This document shows positions 42,006 through 53,558 of a stretch of DNA of 64,000 bases, piece after piece. The notes under the pieces were generated by a model. The model made no database searches. It was not told the origin of the DNA and saw nothing but the letters and a program-made list of their open reading frames with translations. The position numbers and the translations under genes were made by a program. The stretch comes from an uncultured Anaerolineaceae bacterium. GTDB taxonomy: Bacteria; Chloroflexota; Anaerolineae; Anaerolineales; Anaerolineaceae. Where the stretch lies: contig CAKMKJ010000002.1 in assembly GCA_927443345.1 (NCBI GenBank), forward strand, positions 79,071 through 143,070, written 5' to 3'. Position 1 is the first letter of the stretch. Every line of letters begins with the position of its first letter.

Positions 42006-45000
42006 CTATTCGGCTAACGGTTCAATAGGTGCCGCACCGTCGAGGTCAACAACTTCTTCAACCACCGCAGCTTTATCTCCCGGCAAAGTAAATCGGCCAT
42101 GCACAAAACCCGTTCCTGCAGGGATGAGCTTGCCAATGATCACGTTTTCTTTTAGTCCGAACAGCGGATCTTCCGTAGACGCAATAGCGGCTCCAGCCAA
42201 CACCTTGATGGTGTGTTGGAAGGATGCTGCAGACAAGAAGGAATCAGTACTCAACGAAGCCTTGGTCACACCTAACAGGATTTCAACAAATCTTGCAGGT
42301 TGCTTGCCTTCAGCGATAAGTTTCTCGTTGGTGGCTTTGATTTCAAGGCGGTCAATCACATCCATGGGCAGGTAATGTGAATCACCTGGTCGAATGACCT
42401 GCACTTTTCCAACCATCTTGCGGATGATCACTTCAAAATGTTTGTCATTGATGTTCTGGCCCTGGGCACGATACACTTTTTGTACTTCAGTCATTAAATA
42501 GATCTGGGCAGCTTCACGGCCTTTGATCTTCAAGATGGTATGTGGATTGATGGAACCTTCAGTTAAAGGCTCGCCAGCTTCCACTGATTGTCCATCACGG
42601 ATGATTAGGCGTGAGGTGCTCGGAATTTCATATTCTTCACTTTCACGCTGTTCATAAGAAACGATCACTTTACGTTTTTCAACACGTACACGACCGTTAT
42701 GTTGTGCAGTGATTTGTGCTTCACCGAAATCGGCGATCACATCTCCCATGGCGACATTGGTCTCGTCTTTGGCGAGAATGTTCCAATCACCTGGCACTTC
42801 ATATTCATCAGAGACCATTTCACTGTGTTCGACTCTGACTATCCGTTGATCAGTGGTGCGTTCTGTTTGAAGCAAGCTGGCAACACCAGCAATGCTTGAG
42901 ACCACCGCTTCACCTTTGGGCATACGGCGGGCTTCAAACAACTCTTCAACACGGGGCAGACCGGTTGTGATATCTCCACCGGAGGCAACACCACCCGTGT
43001 GGAAGGTACGCAGGGTCAACTGTGTGCCAGGCTCACCGATAGATTGAGCAGCCACGACACCGACAGCAGAACCGAGTACAACCAATTCACCACGGCCTAA
43101 ATCCATACCATAACATTTGGCGCAAATACCGTGAATAAGTGAGCAGGTCATGGCTGAGCGGACATAAACCTTGTCAACGCCAGCAGCCATTACCTTGCGA
43201 ACCATTTCATGATCAAATAATTGATCGCGTTCACCAATCACTTCACCAGTTTTCGGATCAACGACTCGCGCAGCAATTGAACGTCCAAAAAGGCGCTCGC
43301 CGAGGTTCTGACCTGCAACATCATCTTCCTTACGAATCCAGATGCCATCTTCAGTGCCGCAGTCAACCTCATTGATAATAATGTCTTGTGCAATATCAAC
43401 GAGACGGCGAGTCAGGTAACCTGCATCTGCAGTACGCAGAGCGGTATCAGCCAGACCTTTACGGGCACCATGAGTCGAGATGAAGTATTCGAGAGCCGTT
43501 AAACCTTCGCGGAAGTTTGAGGTGATCGGCAAACGGATAATACGTCCGGAGGGATCAGCCATCAAACCGCGCATACCAGCCAACTGGGCAATTGGTCCGA
43601 ATCCACCTTTGGTGGCTCCGGAGTTGGCCATGGTTGACAGGTTTCCATTGGGATCCATGTGCTTGCGCACAGAATCACCAACTTCTTTGGTAGTATCTTG
43701 CCAAACTTTGATGACCTGTTCATTACGTTCTTGTTCGGTCAACAGACCACGGCGATAGCCCTTGTTAATCTGGTCCACTTCAGATTGTGAAGCAGCCAGG
43801 ATGGCAGCTTTTTCTTCTGGGACTGAAATATCAGCCACAGCGATGGTAATACCAGATTTCATGGCATATTGGAAACCAATATCCTTGATATTATCTGCAA
43901 CTTCAGTAGTCACTGATTCACCGCAGATGTCATAAACATCAGCGATTAAGTTTTTTATACTTGTTTTTTCAAGTACACGGTTGTCAAACTGAACTTCCGG
44001 TGGCAAAATGCGGTTGAACAATACACGGCCAACCGTCGTTTTAATCATACGGGTTTCAGGTTTTTCAAGACGCACATGGTCATCAGAATACCATGTAAAT
44101 AGTTTGACATTGACATCGGTATGCAGTTCAATCTGCTCTAATTGATAGGCCAAATCTACTTCATCGATATCTGCAAAAGCGCGTCCGTCGCCTTTATGAT
44201 TACGATTGTCTTCCATGGTCATATAATAAACACCCAAAACCATATCTTTACCTGGGCTAATGATAGGCTCTCCATCGGCGGGTTTCAACAGGTTCTTGGA
44301 AGAAAGCATCAAAGTACGTGCTTCACGCACTGCTTTTTCTGATAGAGGCACATGCACAGCCATCTGATCGCCATCGAAGTCAGCATTGAAAGCGGTAGTA
44401 ACCAATGGATGCAATTGAATGGCGCTGCCTTCGATCAGGATAGGCTCAAAAGCCTGGATACCCAAACGGTGAAGGGTTGGTGCACGGTTCAACAGAACGG
44501 GTCTCTCCTTGATAACTTCTTCAAGGACTTCGTAAACTTCAGGGCGGTTGCGTTCAATGAAGCGGCGAGCGCCTTTGACGTTGGCTGCATAGCTGTGAGC
44601 GACCAGGCGTGATATCACGAAGGGTCTGAAAAGTTCCAGAGCCATCGATTTCGGTAAACCGCATTGATATAGTTTCAACTGGGGACCAACCACGATTACA
44701 GAACGGCCTGAGTAATCAACACGTTTACCCAACAGGTTACGACGGAAGCGGCCTTTCTTGCCTTTGAGCATATCGCTCAAAGATTTTAGCTCGCGGCGTC
44801 CACGGCGAGAAAGTGCCTTACCGCGCTGTGAGTTGTCAATCAGAGAGTCAACAGCTTCCTGGAGCATACGTTTTTCATTGCGGACGATTACATCCGGTGC
44901 ACCAAGTTCCAACAGTCTTTTCAGACGGTTGTTGCGGTTGATCACACGGCGATAAAGGTCGTTCATGTCAGAAGTCGCGAAACGTCCGCCATCCAACGGA

Positions 45001-46259
45001 ACCATCGGGCGTAAATCAGGAGGAATAACCGGTAAAACGGTTAAGATCATCCACTCGGGCCGATTGCCCGATCGGCGGAAGGATTCAACCACTTTCAAAC
45101 GAGTGGTGGCTTTTTTTCGTTTCTGTTTGCTTTTTGAGGTCCGAACTTCTGTCCACAAGTCAGCAGAAAGTTTTTCGAGGTCAAGCCGGCGCAGCACATC
45201 ATAGAATGCTTCTGCACCCATATCAGCCCTGAAAACTTGTCCCCAGCGGGATTTCAGCTCGCGGTAGCGGCTTTCGGTTAAAAAGGTAAACGGATGAAGC
45301 TCTTGCAGTTCATCACGTAAATGTGAATTCTGGTCTTGTGAAACGCTGGAAGAATCTTCAAGTGAATTACGCAGGGTTTCCATCACTTCATCGGCTTCAG
45401 CTTTGATGGTTTCAATGCTCATCTTGATTTGTTCAAGATCGCGCTGCAATTCCTTCTTGAATTCACTTTCAATCTCTTCAAGACTTTCTTTGACCGCTTT
45501 TTGCACGCTAGAAATATGCTTAGAATTGACGGTGTCGCCAATATCTGCAATCATTACATCAGCAGCAGTGAAATCAATTTTTTTCTTCAAGACCTGACCC
45601 ATTTTCTCGGTCAGCATCTTTTCGAGAGCTTGTCCTTCTTGAATAACAGGTTCGAGGCGTGAAGCTGTTAGTTCGTCAGCCTTAGACTCGATATCAGCCT
45701 TTTTCTGCATGAATTCTGCGATTTTCTTATCGCGGCCTGTTTTTACATCCAAAATTTTGGTGTTAATTGAGCTCGCCTGTGCACGTTCAGTGTCATTAAT
45801 TTCGTCTTCAAGTCGTTTCAATGCCTTTTGACGGGCATCGTCATCAACGAATGTGACGATATATTGAGCGAAATACAAAACGCGATCTAGGTTACGGCGA
45901 GAGATATCCAGCAGCAAACCGAGATATGAAGGGATACGGCGCGTGTACCAGATGTGGGCCACAGGCGTGGCCAAATCGATGTGCCCCATGCGCTCACGGC
46001 GAACCGAAGCTCGGGTAACTTCTACACCGCACTTATCACAGATAATGCCTTTGTAACGTGGATTCTTGTATTTGCCGCAGTAACATTGATAATCACGTGA
46101 GGGGCCAAAAATGGCTTCACAGAACAATCCGTCCTTTTCAGGGCGCAAACGGCGATAATTGATGGTCTCTGGCTTCAAGACCTCCCCATACGACCAACTT
46201 CTGATGGTCTCAGGTGATGCGAGGTTAATCCTTAGAGCTACTAAACTTTTTGTTTCCAC
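42006..46259 (-). CDS. rpoC: RNA polymerase beta' subunit
   Basis: This 1417-residue protein is the catalytic beta' subunit of RNA polymerase. The N-terminal zinc site ([16 protein letters not shown]), the [19 protein letters not shown] clamp region, the catalytic Mg site [15 protein letters not shown] near residues 620-635, the second zinc region [13 protein letters not shown], and the C-terminal [25 protein letters not shown] are all visible. Residues about 140-340 are a coiled insert, charged and helical, in the clamp. The start is GTG with AGGAGG six bases upstream. It has its own promoter and terminator; rpoB is not adjacent, unlike the rpoBC operon of most bacteria. The gene upstream is a sensor kinase. 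Confidence 0.98.
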   Translation of the reverse strand: METKSLVALRINLASPETIRSWSYGEVLKPETINYRRLRPEKDGLFCEAIFGPSRDYQCYCGKYKNPRYKGIICDKCGVEVTRASVRRERMGHIDLATPVAHIWYTRRIPSYLGLLLDISRRNLDRVLYFAQYIVTFVDDDARQKALKRLEDEINDTERAQASSINTKILDVKTGRDKKIAEFMQKKADIESKADELTASRLEPVIQEGQALEKMLTEKMGQVLKKKIDFTAADVMIADIGDTVNSKHISSVQKAVKESLEEIESEFKKELQRDLEQIKMSIETIKAEADEVMETLRNSLEDSSSVSQDQNSHLRDELQELHPFTFLTESRYRELKSRWGQVFRADMGAEAFYDVLRRLDLEKLSADLWTEVRTSKSKQKRKKATTRLKVVESFRRSGNRPEWMILTVLPVIPPDLRPMVPLDGGRFATSDMNDLYRRVINRNNRLKRLLELGAPDVIVRNEKRMLQEAVDSLIDNSQRGKALSRRGRRELKSLSDMLKGKKGRFRRNLLGKRVDYSGRSVIVVGPQLKLYQCGLPKSMALELFRPFVISRLVAHSYAANVKGARRFIERNRPEVYEVLEEVIKERPVLLNRAPTLHRLGIQAFEPILIEGSAIQLHPLVTTAFNADFDGDQMAVHVPLSEKAVREARTLMLSSKNLLKPADGEPIISPGKDMVLGVYYMTMEDNRNHKGDGRAFADIDEVDLAYQLEQIELHTDVNVKLFTWYSDDHVRLEKPETRMIKTTVGRVLFNRILPPEVQFDNRVLEKTSIKNLIADVYDICGESVTTEVADNIKDIGFQYAMKSGITIAVADISVPEEKAAILAASQSEVDQINKGYRRGLLTEQERNEQVIKVWQDTTKEVGDSVRKHMDPNGNLSTMANSGATKGGFGPIAQLAGMRGLMADPSGRIIRLPITSNFREGLTALEYFISTHGARKGLADTALRTADAGYLTRRLVDIAQDIIINEVDCGTEDGIWIRKEDDVAGQNLGERLFGRSIAARVVDPKTGEVIGERDQLFDHEMVRKVMAAGVDKVYVRSAMTCSLIHGICAKCYGMDLGRGELVVLGSAVGVVAAQSIGEPGTQLTLRTFHTGGVASGGDITTGLPRVEELFEARRMPKGEAVVSSIAGVASLLQTERTTDQRIVRVEHSEMVSDEYEVPGDWNILAKDETNVAMGDVIADFGEAQITAQHNGRVRVEKRKVIVSYEQRESEEYEIPSTSRLIIRDGQSVEAGEPLTEGSINPHTILKIKGREAAQIYLMTEVQKVYRAQGQNINDKHFEVIIRKMVGKVQVIRPGDSHYLPMDVIDRLEIKATNEKLIAEGKQPARFVEILLGVTKASLSTDSFLSAASFQHTIKVLAGAAIASTEDPLFGLKENVIIGKLIPAGTGFVHGRFTLPGDKAAVVEEVVDLDGAAPIEPLAE

Positions 46260-46303
46260 TAAACGCCTCCTGTTGGGAATCCTGGAGCTATTAAAACGCG
46301 TAG

Positions 46304-46381
46304 CAGCGCACGGACTATTGTTCTTGCGCTGGTTAACTGAGGTGGGTGCAGTCTATAAAAATCATGCAACCAAAAATTATA
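46304..46381 (-). promoter_or_regulatory. rpoC promoter and structured leader
   Basis: On the minus strand TATAAT lies at 46381-46376, preceded by TGG (extended -10), with a possible TTGATT -35 box 15 bases before it inside the end of the upstream kinase gene. The leader of about 110 bases contains a seven-base-pair hairpin (CAGCGCA at 46304-46310 with TGCGCTG at 46325-46331) and ends in AGGAGG. Confidence 0.65.
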
Positions 46382-46398
46382 CCACTTTTTTCGGGAAA

Positions 46399-49300
46399 TC
46401 AACGGGCAATTTCTTTTTCCGGTTTATCAATTTGAGTGATCGGCACTTGCAAGAAGAAGGTACTCCCCTTACCCAATGTGCTGACAGCCCACACCTTTCC
46501 ATGGTGCCGCTCAGCAATGGATTTTACAATGGATAAACCTAAACCAGAACCTTTAAGCCCGCCACTATCTTTACTGCCATTACGGCTAAGCTTGTCAAAG
46601 ATCTTGTCGATATCCAACGGTGCAATCCCTGGTCCATGATCTTGAATCTCAAAAACCACATTCTCAGGGTTGACTTGCAATCTCAATGCAATCTTTCCGC
46701 CTAACGGAGAGAACTTGATGGCATTATCCAACAGATTATAGAGTGCTTGCTGAAGAAGAGCTTTATCTGCATCAATTTCAAGGCTTTGAGCTATTGTCAG
46801 TTCTCGCATGATTTGAACCTTGCGCTGGGTTGCCAGTGGCTGCAGCACCTTCATCACTTCGTCAAACAACTCCATAGGTGCTATCTTCTCAAGTTGCAGA
46901 ACGCTGCCTGATTCAATTCTTCCGAGATCAAGCAGTTTATCCACCATTTGATCAATAACATCCAGATCATTGATCATTTTGTTGGCATATTCCTTTTGCT
47001 GTTCATTCAGTTCGCCCACCATTTGCAGCATGGTGGCATATCCGCGCACAATACCCATGGGGGCGCGCAGGTCATGGCTGACGGTTGCCACAAAATCAGA
47101 TTTCATCTTTTCCATATCGCGGAATTCGGTGATATCCCGCAGCACACACACGGTACCCACCATGGCATTTTCCACTTTCACAGGTGAAACCGAAATCTCA
47201 AATATTTTTCCATCGATTGATATCTCACCGGTTTTATTGACCTTGTCACGGTTTCCATTCAAGAAATCAATGAATTCAACGGATTTAATCCCTGCAACAA
47301 TATGTTCACCCTCGCCACTGGTTTCGATCAACCCAACAACGTTCTCGGCTGCCTCATTAGCCATTAGCAAACGACCCGATTCACCAACCACCAAGACCGG
47401 TTCCGGCGTTGACGATAATACCGATTCAAGCCGTTTCTTTCCAACTTCCGCATTCATAAATAAAGATGAATTCGAAATTGCCAACACGGCTTGCCCGGCA
47501 ATGGTATTTAAGAAGTGAATTTCTTCATCGTAGAAACGGTGTGGTTCTGCATATGCAATCCACAACATGCCGTAGTCTGTGGCATCATCTGCAAGCGTCA
47601 TTGCCACCACCGCCGATGGGGTGGGTCCCTTTATACTGCCGATTCGTCTGATCCTTGGTTTGGATGGGATGACCAACACTTTATCGGTTCCCATTTGATC
47701 TATTAGTAACTTATCCAATTCGGAGTATTCATCGGCTTCAGCACCGGCAGAAAAACTAATAGTCTCTTCATCAAAACCAAAACTGTACCCATTTCTTAGA
47801 ATCAATCGGGCTGAATCTGCGCCATACGAAAGACAGGCTTTGAGTAAATGTGCTGAGGTTTTTCCAATTTCAAAATTAGATGCTACTCCCTTTGAAACGT
47901 CCAAAAGTACATCCAATTCATCCAATCGGGATTTTAAACTGGTACGCATTTGTTCAAAAGCCGCACTTAACCTGCCGACTTCATCCACCCCATTGATGGC
48001 AATTTTTTGATCCAGACTGCCTTTTGAGATTTCATCTGCCTGATTTGCCAACTGCACCAGCGATTTTGCCAGTGAGCCAACCATAAAGCGCAGCAGCATA
48101 TAAGCACCAATGGATATGAGAATTGAAATAGCCAAAAGCGGAATTGCTATTTGCAAAGACAGATCTTGCGTCGTACTGGCTGGCAATGAGAGCAGTATCT
48201 TCCAATCTTTGGCCTCTGAAATTGAGGCATATACCATTCGGCGTGTACCGGTGCCGCTGGTGTCTTCAAAATACTCAGAATTCTCTGGCACTCTTCCTTG
48301 ATAGGTCGTCAAGATCAGGCTTGGGTTTGAATCGTAAAGAATTCGGTTCTGACCATCCAGAATCACGCCTTCTCCACCTGCGTTATGTATCTCTTGCAAC
48401 GCAAGTAAAGCGGGTTGTGAAAACAAATTCACGCCTAAGTTGGTGCGTGCAGAAATGACCCCTTTAGCCAGTCCGTATTCATCCGGGATGGCAGCAATAT
48501 AGGCGACCTGGGCTGAGTTGTCACCTTCAACGGGTGCAATGACATAACTTTGGATTAGCACTCCATTTAAAGCCAGTTGAACACCAGCGATTTCTTCTGG
48601 TGTAAGCACATATTGATTGATATCCTTTACAGGATACCCAGTCAGCGGTGCCCCCGTCAGGTCAAACAAATAAAACTGGGTGAAAAAGGGGATGGAACGC
48701 ATTTTTTCTTTAAGAAATGCATGAGCGGTTTCTGGTAAATCCATGGGGATATGACTGTCCACCATATCCAACAATAATCCCTGACCGGTATCAATTAACG
48801 AGGGAATGTTTTCAGCGGCAATTTCAGCCGTACTCTTCAACCGGCTTTCAAGCATTTTCTCGGCTGCTTTTCCGGCAACGATCCAGTCAGCAATTGCCAG
48901 TGTGAGCAGCAGCACAAAAATGATAGGCAGGGCAATGTAAAATACTTTTTCTTGCAAGCCAGTTTCATAAGGTGATGGCACAAATGACTTTTGTTTAATC
49001 CAATATTTCGACTTGGTTACCAGTGCCAGATCAAGCACAAAACCGGCAAAAATTATTTGAACTGCATTGACCAGCATCAACATCCAGGATTGGGTAAAAG
49101 CATAATCCAGGCGGGCAGCAAGTGAACCATTGGTGCCAAAAAATGTTGTCAACAAATAAACTGGAACAGAAATAAATGCCACTGCAACTGCCGCACCGAT
49201 TGGCCGCCGCAGCCATTGGAAAATGCGTGAACGATAATTTTGTCTAAACGCATACGAGATCAACAACGCCAGCGATGCTGTTTCAAGCGGTGTAAAGAGA

Positions 49301-49683
49301 TTGTGTGTGTTCCATAAAGCGGTAACCAGACCGGTCGCAAACCCAATCGCCACGGCCGGCCAAAAACCCAAAATACCAGCAGCCAGCATCCATGGGATGG
49401 CGCTGAAAATCATAATTACCGGCGAGGATGATTCTCGGGTAATGTTTGGCAGTGGTAAACTGGATTGCCAGGGGAGTTTAATTCCAAAGAAAAGCGGCAA
49501 TAATAGTGAAAACGCCAGGATCACTAAAAATACAGTCCAAAACTTTTTTGAACTGATGATTTGAATCTTTTTTCGCAAACCCCAAAAGAGCACTGCAGCC
49601 AACCCAAACCAACCCAACCATCCGATCAGGTGGTAAGGCAAATCAATGTATGGAGAAGTATCAAGCAGCGTCGCAGTGACCAT
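46399..49683 (-). CDS. Large membrane sensor histidine kinase
   Basis: This 1094-residue protein has a membrane N-terminus of about seven helices (residues 1-265), then an extracytoplasmic sensor domain of about 230 residues (AEKMLESRLKSTAEIAAENIPSLI to the next helix, dCache-like). The last membrane helix leads into HAMP (about 530-590), a GAF domain (about 610-770), a PAS domain (about 775-850), HisKA with the phospho-His in VSHDLRAPMG near residue 865, and HATPase_c (LLDNAIKFSPLGGK, HGPGI, GSGLGLSIVKSIAERH). No response regulator lies beside it in the window. It ends 139 bases before rpoC, which has its own promoter. Confidence 0.92.
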   Translation of the reverse strand: MVTATLLDTSPYIDLPYHLIGWLGWFGLAAVLFWGLRKKIQIISSKKFWTVFLVILAFSLLLPLFFGIKLPWQSSLPLPNITRESSSPVIMIFSAIPWMLAAGILGFWPAVAIGFATGLVTALWNTHNLFTPLETASLALLISYAFRQNYRSRIFQWLRRPIGAAVAVAFISVPVYLLTTFFGTNGSLAARLDYAFTQSWMLMLVNAVQIIFAGFVLDLALVTKSKYWIKQKSFVPSPYETGLQEKVFYIALPIIFVLLLTLAIADWIVAGKAAEKMLESRLKSTAEIAAENIPSLIDTGQGLLLDMVDSHIPMDLPETAHAFLKEKMRSIPFFTQFYLFDLTGAPLTGYPVKDINQYVLTPEEIAGVQLALNGVLIQSYVIAPVEGDNSAQVAYIAAIPDEYGLAKGVISARTNLGVNLFSQPALLALQEIHNAGGEGVILDGQNRILYDSNPSLILTTYQGRVPENSEYFEDTSGTGTRRMVYASISEAKDWKILLSLPASTTQDLSLQIAIPLLAISILISIGAYMLLRFMVGSLAKSLVQLANQADEISKGSLDQKIAINGVDEVGRLSAAFEQMRTSLKSRLDELDVLLDVSKGVASNFEIGKTSAHLLKACLSYGADSARLILRNGYSFGFDEETISFSAGAEADEYSELDKLLIDQMGTDKVLVIPSKPRIRRIGSIKGPTPSAVVAMTLADDATDYGMLWIAYAEPHRFYDEEIHFLNTIAGQAVLAISNSSLFMNAEVGKKRLESVLSSTPEPVLVVGESGRLLMANEAAENVVGLIETSGEGEHIVAGIKSVEFIDFLNGNRDKVNKTGEISIDGKIFEISVSPVKVENAMVGTVCVLRDITEFRDMEKMKSDFVATVSHDLRAPMGIVRGYATMLQMVGELNEQQKEYANKMINDLDVIDQMVDKLLDLGRIESGSVLQLEKIAPMELFDEVMKVLQPLATQRKVQIMRELTIAQSLEIDADKALLQQALYNLLDNAIKFSPLGGKIALRLQVNPENVVFEIQDHGPGIAPLDIDKIFDKLSRNGSKDSGGLKGSGLGLSIVKSIAERHHGKVWAVSTLGKGSTFFLQVPITQIDKPEKEIAR

Positions 49684-49713
49684 ATTGTTTTGGTTTCGAA
49701 CTTATCACCTTTA

Positions 49714-51045
49714 CTATTGATTCATCTTTGCTTCATTATTGAATTTCTTCCAGGCGGAGCGGTAAAGCAGCCTATTCTGTTGTTTGCTTTGTGTAGAATC
49801 TACCTTGTTTAGCCAGGCAGCCTCAAAATCTTGTGCTATCTTAAAATATTTCTCCGAAATGGTTTTTCGTTTATTTGTAGAACCTGCCAGATTTTCAGAT
49901 ACTTCTTGCATCATTTGTTCTTCAAATTTCACCTGGTCTGGTCTGATCAGGGGTAACCGCGTGGGATAATCTTCCAATATCGCGCGATGGATGGCCTCAT
50001 GACGCCAGTAAAGTGTACTCTCATCATAAGTCCCCCGCGGACGCTCTCCATGGTCAGGAAGACCACAGTCCAACCATACAGGCTTGAACAATGAAGTACA
50101 GGGCGCGGAGGTGCCGGTCACCCAATGAACAGTATCGCTGCGATCTAGTGACGAGACCATTGAGCCTGTGCTTTGACTTCCGCGAATCGGTCCCCAGCCC
50201 GCATGCATACACACATCTGCGCCGGTAATCCCCTTATCTGGTGACCAGACTGGATTATCTTTCTCATCATGGTGTCTGAGTATTGACATCATCATGGCCG
50301 GGGTGATTTCACCCTTTTGAGATTTCAACTGTTCGGTTGTGCAGTGCTGACGTTTATGAGCATCGCTAAAGAGTGTATAGACCGGTTCCGAATAACATTT
50401 ACTGAAACTGAAGTGCGCTTTTTCGCTGCACCAGCCCTTATCAATCGCATGCTGAACCAGATTGGCAGAGGCCATATCCCACTCACCACCGATCGTAATG
50501 GCGTTTGATATGGATCGTACATCTTTAACTTTTTCTGCAGCCCACTCTTTGGCTGAGGTTTCTAACACCCAGGCTTCATCAGGGTCGCAGATCAAAAAAC
50601 TATTATGGTAAAACAACTTATGGGCAAATCCGCAGTTGCCACTTTGTCCATGTCTCTCAAGCAACTCAATAATGGTGTCCAGCGCTTCACGGGCAGTTTT
50701 GGAACGCTCCAAAGCCAGGCGCAGAAAATCCATACCAATCAAACCAGGTTCTTTACCGTATGGATCACGCGTAAAAACTGCCTCATTGCCAATCGTGACA
50801 CCAAATTCATTTGCCCCCATTTCGGCGCCCCATATCCAAAATGGTTTGGCCAGCAACACCTGATAAGTTTCATCCACTTGAGGGATCTCGATGTAGGTGC
50901 ATTTCATCATTTCACCGGATTGATGTTGAGCCCGTGGAATGATTACCAGTTCATGAGCTTCGTTTGGTTCGCGGTCTGAGTTCTTGGCAAATAGAACCTT
51001 GCCATCTAGTGTTGAGTTACCGAGCGCAACAATGGTATCGCACAT
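49714..51045 (-). CDS. C69-family peptidase (secernin/dipeptidase-like)
   Basis: This 443-residue N-terminal-nucleophile hydrolase of peptidase family C69/U34 is expected to cleave dipeptides. The start was set at ATG 51045 because it has GGAG six bases upstream and places Cys directly after the initiator Met (MCDTIVALG); in this family that Cys becomes the N-terminal catalytic residue. Further family features are LFAKNSDREPNEAHEL, GMDFLRLALERSKTAREALD, and ESTLYWRHEAIHRAIL. A longer frame to 51084 would bury the nucleophile. It follows cmk by 83 bases and precedes the sensor kinase by 30 bases on the same strand. Confidence 0.88.
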   Translation of the reverse strand: MCDTIVALGNSTLDGKVLFAKNSDREPNEAHELVIIPRAQHQSGEMMKCTYIEIPQVDETYQVLLAKPFWIWGAEMGANEFGVTIGNEAVFTRDPYGKEPGLIGMDFLRLALERSKTAREALDTIIELLERHGQSGNCGFAHKLFYHNSFLICDPDEAWVLETSAKEWAAEKVKDVRSISNAITIGGEWDMASANLVQHAIDKGWCSEKAHFSFSKCYSEPVYTLFSDAHKRQHCTTEQLKSQKGEITPAMMMSILRHHDEKDNPVWSPDKGITGADVCMHAGWGPIRGSQSTGSMVSSLDRSDTVHWVTGTSAPCTSLFKPVWLDCGLPDHGERPRGTYDESTLYWRHEAIHRAILEDYPTRLPLIRPDQVKFEEQMMQEVSENLAGSTNKRKTISEKYFKIAQDFEAAWLNKVDSTQSKQQNRLLYRSAWKKFNNEAKMNQ

Positions 51046-51128
51046 AGACACTCCAGAAGTACAATGATTCAAGGCAATAGTCATTTACAACTATTATCAC
51101 ATATTCTAATTATGCAACATTTTTGGAC

Positions 51129-51815
51129 TTATGGGACAGATTTACCAAGTATTTGTAAGACTTCTTTCAAAACAATATCAATAGCCTTGTCATCAGAATC
51201 AATCACATACGCATCATCTGCAGGTTTTAGCGGCGCAACTGCACGCGAAGAATCCACCTCATCCCTTTTTCGGATGGAAGCCAGGATTTCTTCGTAAGTT
51301 GTAGATTCCCCTCTATTTTGAACTTCAACAAATCTTCGTCGCGCGCGTTCTTCTGGTGAAGCTTCGAGATATATTTTGTGTTTGGCGTCCGGGAAGACAA
51401 CTGTACCAATATCCCTGCCAACCATCACCATATTTCCGCGTTCGCCGATTCGTCGCTGCTGCTCGGTCATGGCTTTGCGCACCCCTGCGTATGCCGAAAC
51501 CTTTGAAACATTGAAGTCCACTTCAGGTGTTCTGATCTGCCAGGTGACGTCTTTTCCATCCACCAGAATATCCATCACTCGGCCATCTTGTTTGGATGCT
51601 GCTTGTACATCAATCTGGATACGATTCGCGACTTCGGTTACTTTTGTTTCATCATCAAGGTCATTGATCTGCGCTAGCGCAGCCAATGTTACCGCCCGAT
51701 ACATAACCCCGGTGTCAAAAAAGAAATAATCAAGGTTTTTGGCAATAAGTTCTGCCAGCGTGGATTTTCCAGATGCGGCTGGTCCATCGATGGCAATTAA
51801 GTTAATGGTTGACAT
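51129..51815 (-). CDS. cmk: Cytidylate kinase
   Basis: This 228-residue enzyme phosphorylates CMP and dCMP to the diphosphates. It has the P-loop IDGPAASGKSTLAE near residues 9-22, FFFDTGVMYRAVTLAAL, the NMP-binding insert with ISTPEVDFNVSKVSAY-like segment (RTPEVDFNVSKVS), MVMVGRDIGTVVFPDA, and the lid RRRFVE. Length and motifs fit Cmk. It starts 18 bases after the stop of the PMT-like gene with an AAGGAAAT Shine-Dalgarno, so it belongs to the same transcript. CTP supply is relevant if the locus uses CDP-sugars, but this is only a contextual remark. Confidence 0.95.
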   Translation of the reverse strand: MSTINLIAIDGPAASGKSTLAELIAKNLDYFFFDTGVMYRAVTLAALAQINDLDDETKVTEVANRIQIDVQAASKQDGRVMDILVDGKDVTWQIRTPEVDFNVSKVSAYAGVRKAMTEQQRRIGERGNMVMVGRDIGTVVFPDAKHKIYLEASPEERARRRFVEVQNRGESTTYEEILASIRKRDEVDSSRAVAPLKPADDAYVIDSDDKAIDIVLKEVLQILGKSVP

Positions 51816-51833
51816 TTTATTTCCTTATGACTT

Positions 51834-53558
51834 TTAATTTTGTGTATTGCTATCTTTGAAAAGATCGTTTCGCACCCATAGCAGGATGTTGGTCTTTTCT
51901 TGAGGAAATTGGCGGTTAAAGAACCATTTAGGCCAATCCTGCCACTGCGCTTGCGTGGAGTTCGGTTGGATGCTCCACACCATCATTTGGCCTCGATAGA
52001 GACTTTGCGTTTGAATCACAGCATCCACTCCTGATATGACAATGGATGGAGCATCGTTAACAGGGAACGCCTCTTCTCTGGTCATCTTTTCAAAATTTCT
52101 AAACGCCCAGGTTATTGATGGTGAATTCAAACCAACTAATCGCACATCTATTCTATTCCTTTGGCCGGTATTCCAGAGTGACAGATCTTCTACTGTTTGA
52201 AGCAGGTCTTTATGTCCGACAATATAACCTGAATTGGTAAGCAACTCGTTCTGCGGATAGCTTCCAAGCCCGGCAGCTTTCCAACCACTGCCAAACAGCA
52301 GCACACCCAGCATTAAACCCAAACCGATGACCACACCACTTTTACTTGAAACAGAATCCCATCCCCATGCGAGCAGAACGGTAAACGCGATCCACAATAC
52401 CAATGGTAAAAACGTTCCTAAAATGCGATTTCGCATCGAGATCGTGTCGCCAGGTGGAAAGTTGATCATGTTCAAAAAGTTTAATATTGAAAAAAGCAGC
52501 AGACTGATCGTTACTACAGTCTCAGCAATCAAAACAATATTTGAATGAATCGATAATCCACCAACCAATTTGGCGACTTGCATCGCAGTCAATATATAGA
52601 GCGGAAGGTTGACCATCGCAATGATAAGCGTCTCTTGAAGCGGAGAAATAACCGCCAAAAGCAGACCAATCACCCACCATAAACCCAGTAATCGCGACCA
52701 GGATGATTTATCTCTCAAACCGTTAACCAAACCCCAAACACCAAGAATCAATGCAGGAAATTGCGTAACAAGCATGATCAATAAGAATTGTCCCTGGCCC
52801 AATTTACTTCCGCCTTGCCATTTTGCGAAATAATCCGTAATACCTGATCCAATTCCGCTGATGCCATTGGGATGCATCAAATATTGCGAGCTGATTAAAA
52901 AGATAGTGATCAAGCCTGAAATACCGAAAACCAGCCAGCCAGATTTATCCATTTTCAATGAACTGATGCCAATAGCTTTCGTTTTATCACTTTCAACCAA
53001 ATAAACCAAAAGCCATGCCAATCCGATTGCAAATGCCAATGGCCAGAAATTCTCGCTTCCAATACATGCCAACCCAAAAGCGATTCCAGCAGGGATCAGT
53101 TTGCGATTCAGTAGAAAACCAATTGCCAGAAGTAGAGAAGTGATGGTAATCATCGTGCCATCGGCAGATCGAGACAGCGCGACAAGTCCTGGTTCAAAGG
53201 CAATTAAGAAGGCTAATATTATGCATGTAAATTCGCCTAATTGTTTACGAAATAACCCGGGCACCATGACCAGGGTAATGCCAAAAAGAACCGGCCAAAA
53301 TCTTGCGAAAAAGTTATTGCCTTCAAATAGTGTAAAAAGTAAAGAAGTCAATCCCACGTAACCGGGTTGACCGCCAATCATTCCACTCTGACCTTTTGAT
53401 GAGTTTAATGCCTGCAAGGCGATAGTAGCCTCATGATCAGTCAGATTGGATGCCCCCAGGTTTACAAAACGCAAAAAAGCGGCTGAAACCAGCGCAATCA
53501 GCATGAACAAAATAAAATACCGATTTAATAATGAATTTATTTTTTCTAGAAATGTCAT
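51834..53558 (-). CDS. PMT-like GT-C membrane protein, 574 aa
   Basis: This hydrophobic protein has about twelve membrane helices. It resembles the dolichyl-phosphate-mannose mannosyltransferase-like family that accompanies YYY proteins (TIGR03663/Agl23-like). The N-terminus shows LRFVNLGASNLTDHEATIALQAL with an acidic residue in the first outer loop, and later GGQPGYVGLTSLLF where the family has HGP. These equivalences are my reading and are imperfect. A short extracytoplasmic C-terminal part begins near residue 430. It would transfer a sugar from a polyprenyl-phosphate donor on the outer side. It overlaps the YYY protein gene by four bases. Confidence 0.78.
   Translation of the reverse strand: MTFLEKINSLLNRYFILFMLIALVSAAFLRFVNLGASNLTDHEATIALQALNSSKGQSGMIGGQPGYVGLTSLLFTLFEGNNFFARFWPVLFGITLVMVPGLFRKQLGEFTCIILAFLIAFEPGLVALSRSADGTMITITSLLLAIGFLLNRKLIPAGIAFGLACIGSENFWPLAFAIGLAWLLVYLVESDKTKAIGISSLKMDKSGWLVFGISGLITIFLISSQYLMHPNGISGIGSGITDYFAKWQGGSKLGQGQFLLIMLVTQFPALILGVWGLVNGLRDKSSWSRLLGLWWVIGLLLAVISPLQETLIIAMVNLPLYILTAMQVAKLVGGLSIHSNIVLIAETVVTISLLLFSILNFLNMINFPPGDTISMRNRILGTFLPLVLWIAFTVLLAWGWDSVSSKSGVVIGLGLMLGVLLFGSGWKAAGLGSYPQNELLTNSGYIVGHKDLLQTVEDLSLWNTGQRNRIDVRLVGLNSPSITWAFRNFEKMTREEAFPVNDAPSIVISGVDAVIQTQSLYRGQMMVWSIQPNSTQAQWQDWPKWFFNRQFPQEKTNILLWVRNDLFKDSNTQN

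Noticed and set aside
46970..47518. 182-residue open frame antisense to the sensor kinase
   Set aside because: Overlaps the HisKA/PAS region of a clear gene; the sequence has no recognisable domain and the codon pattern follows the kinase.
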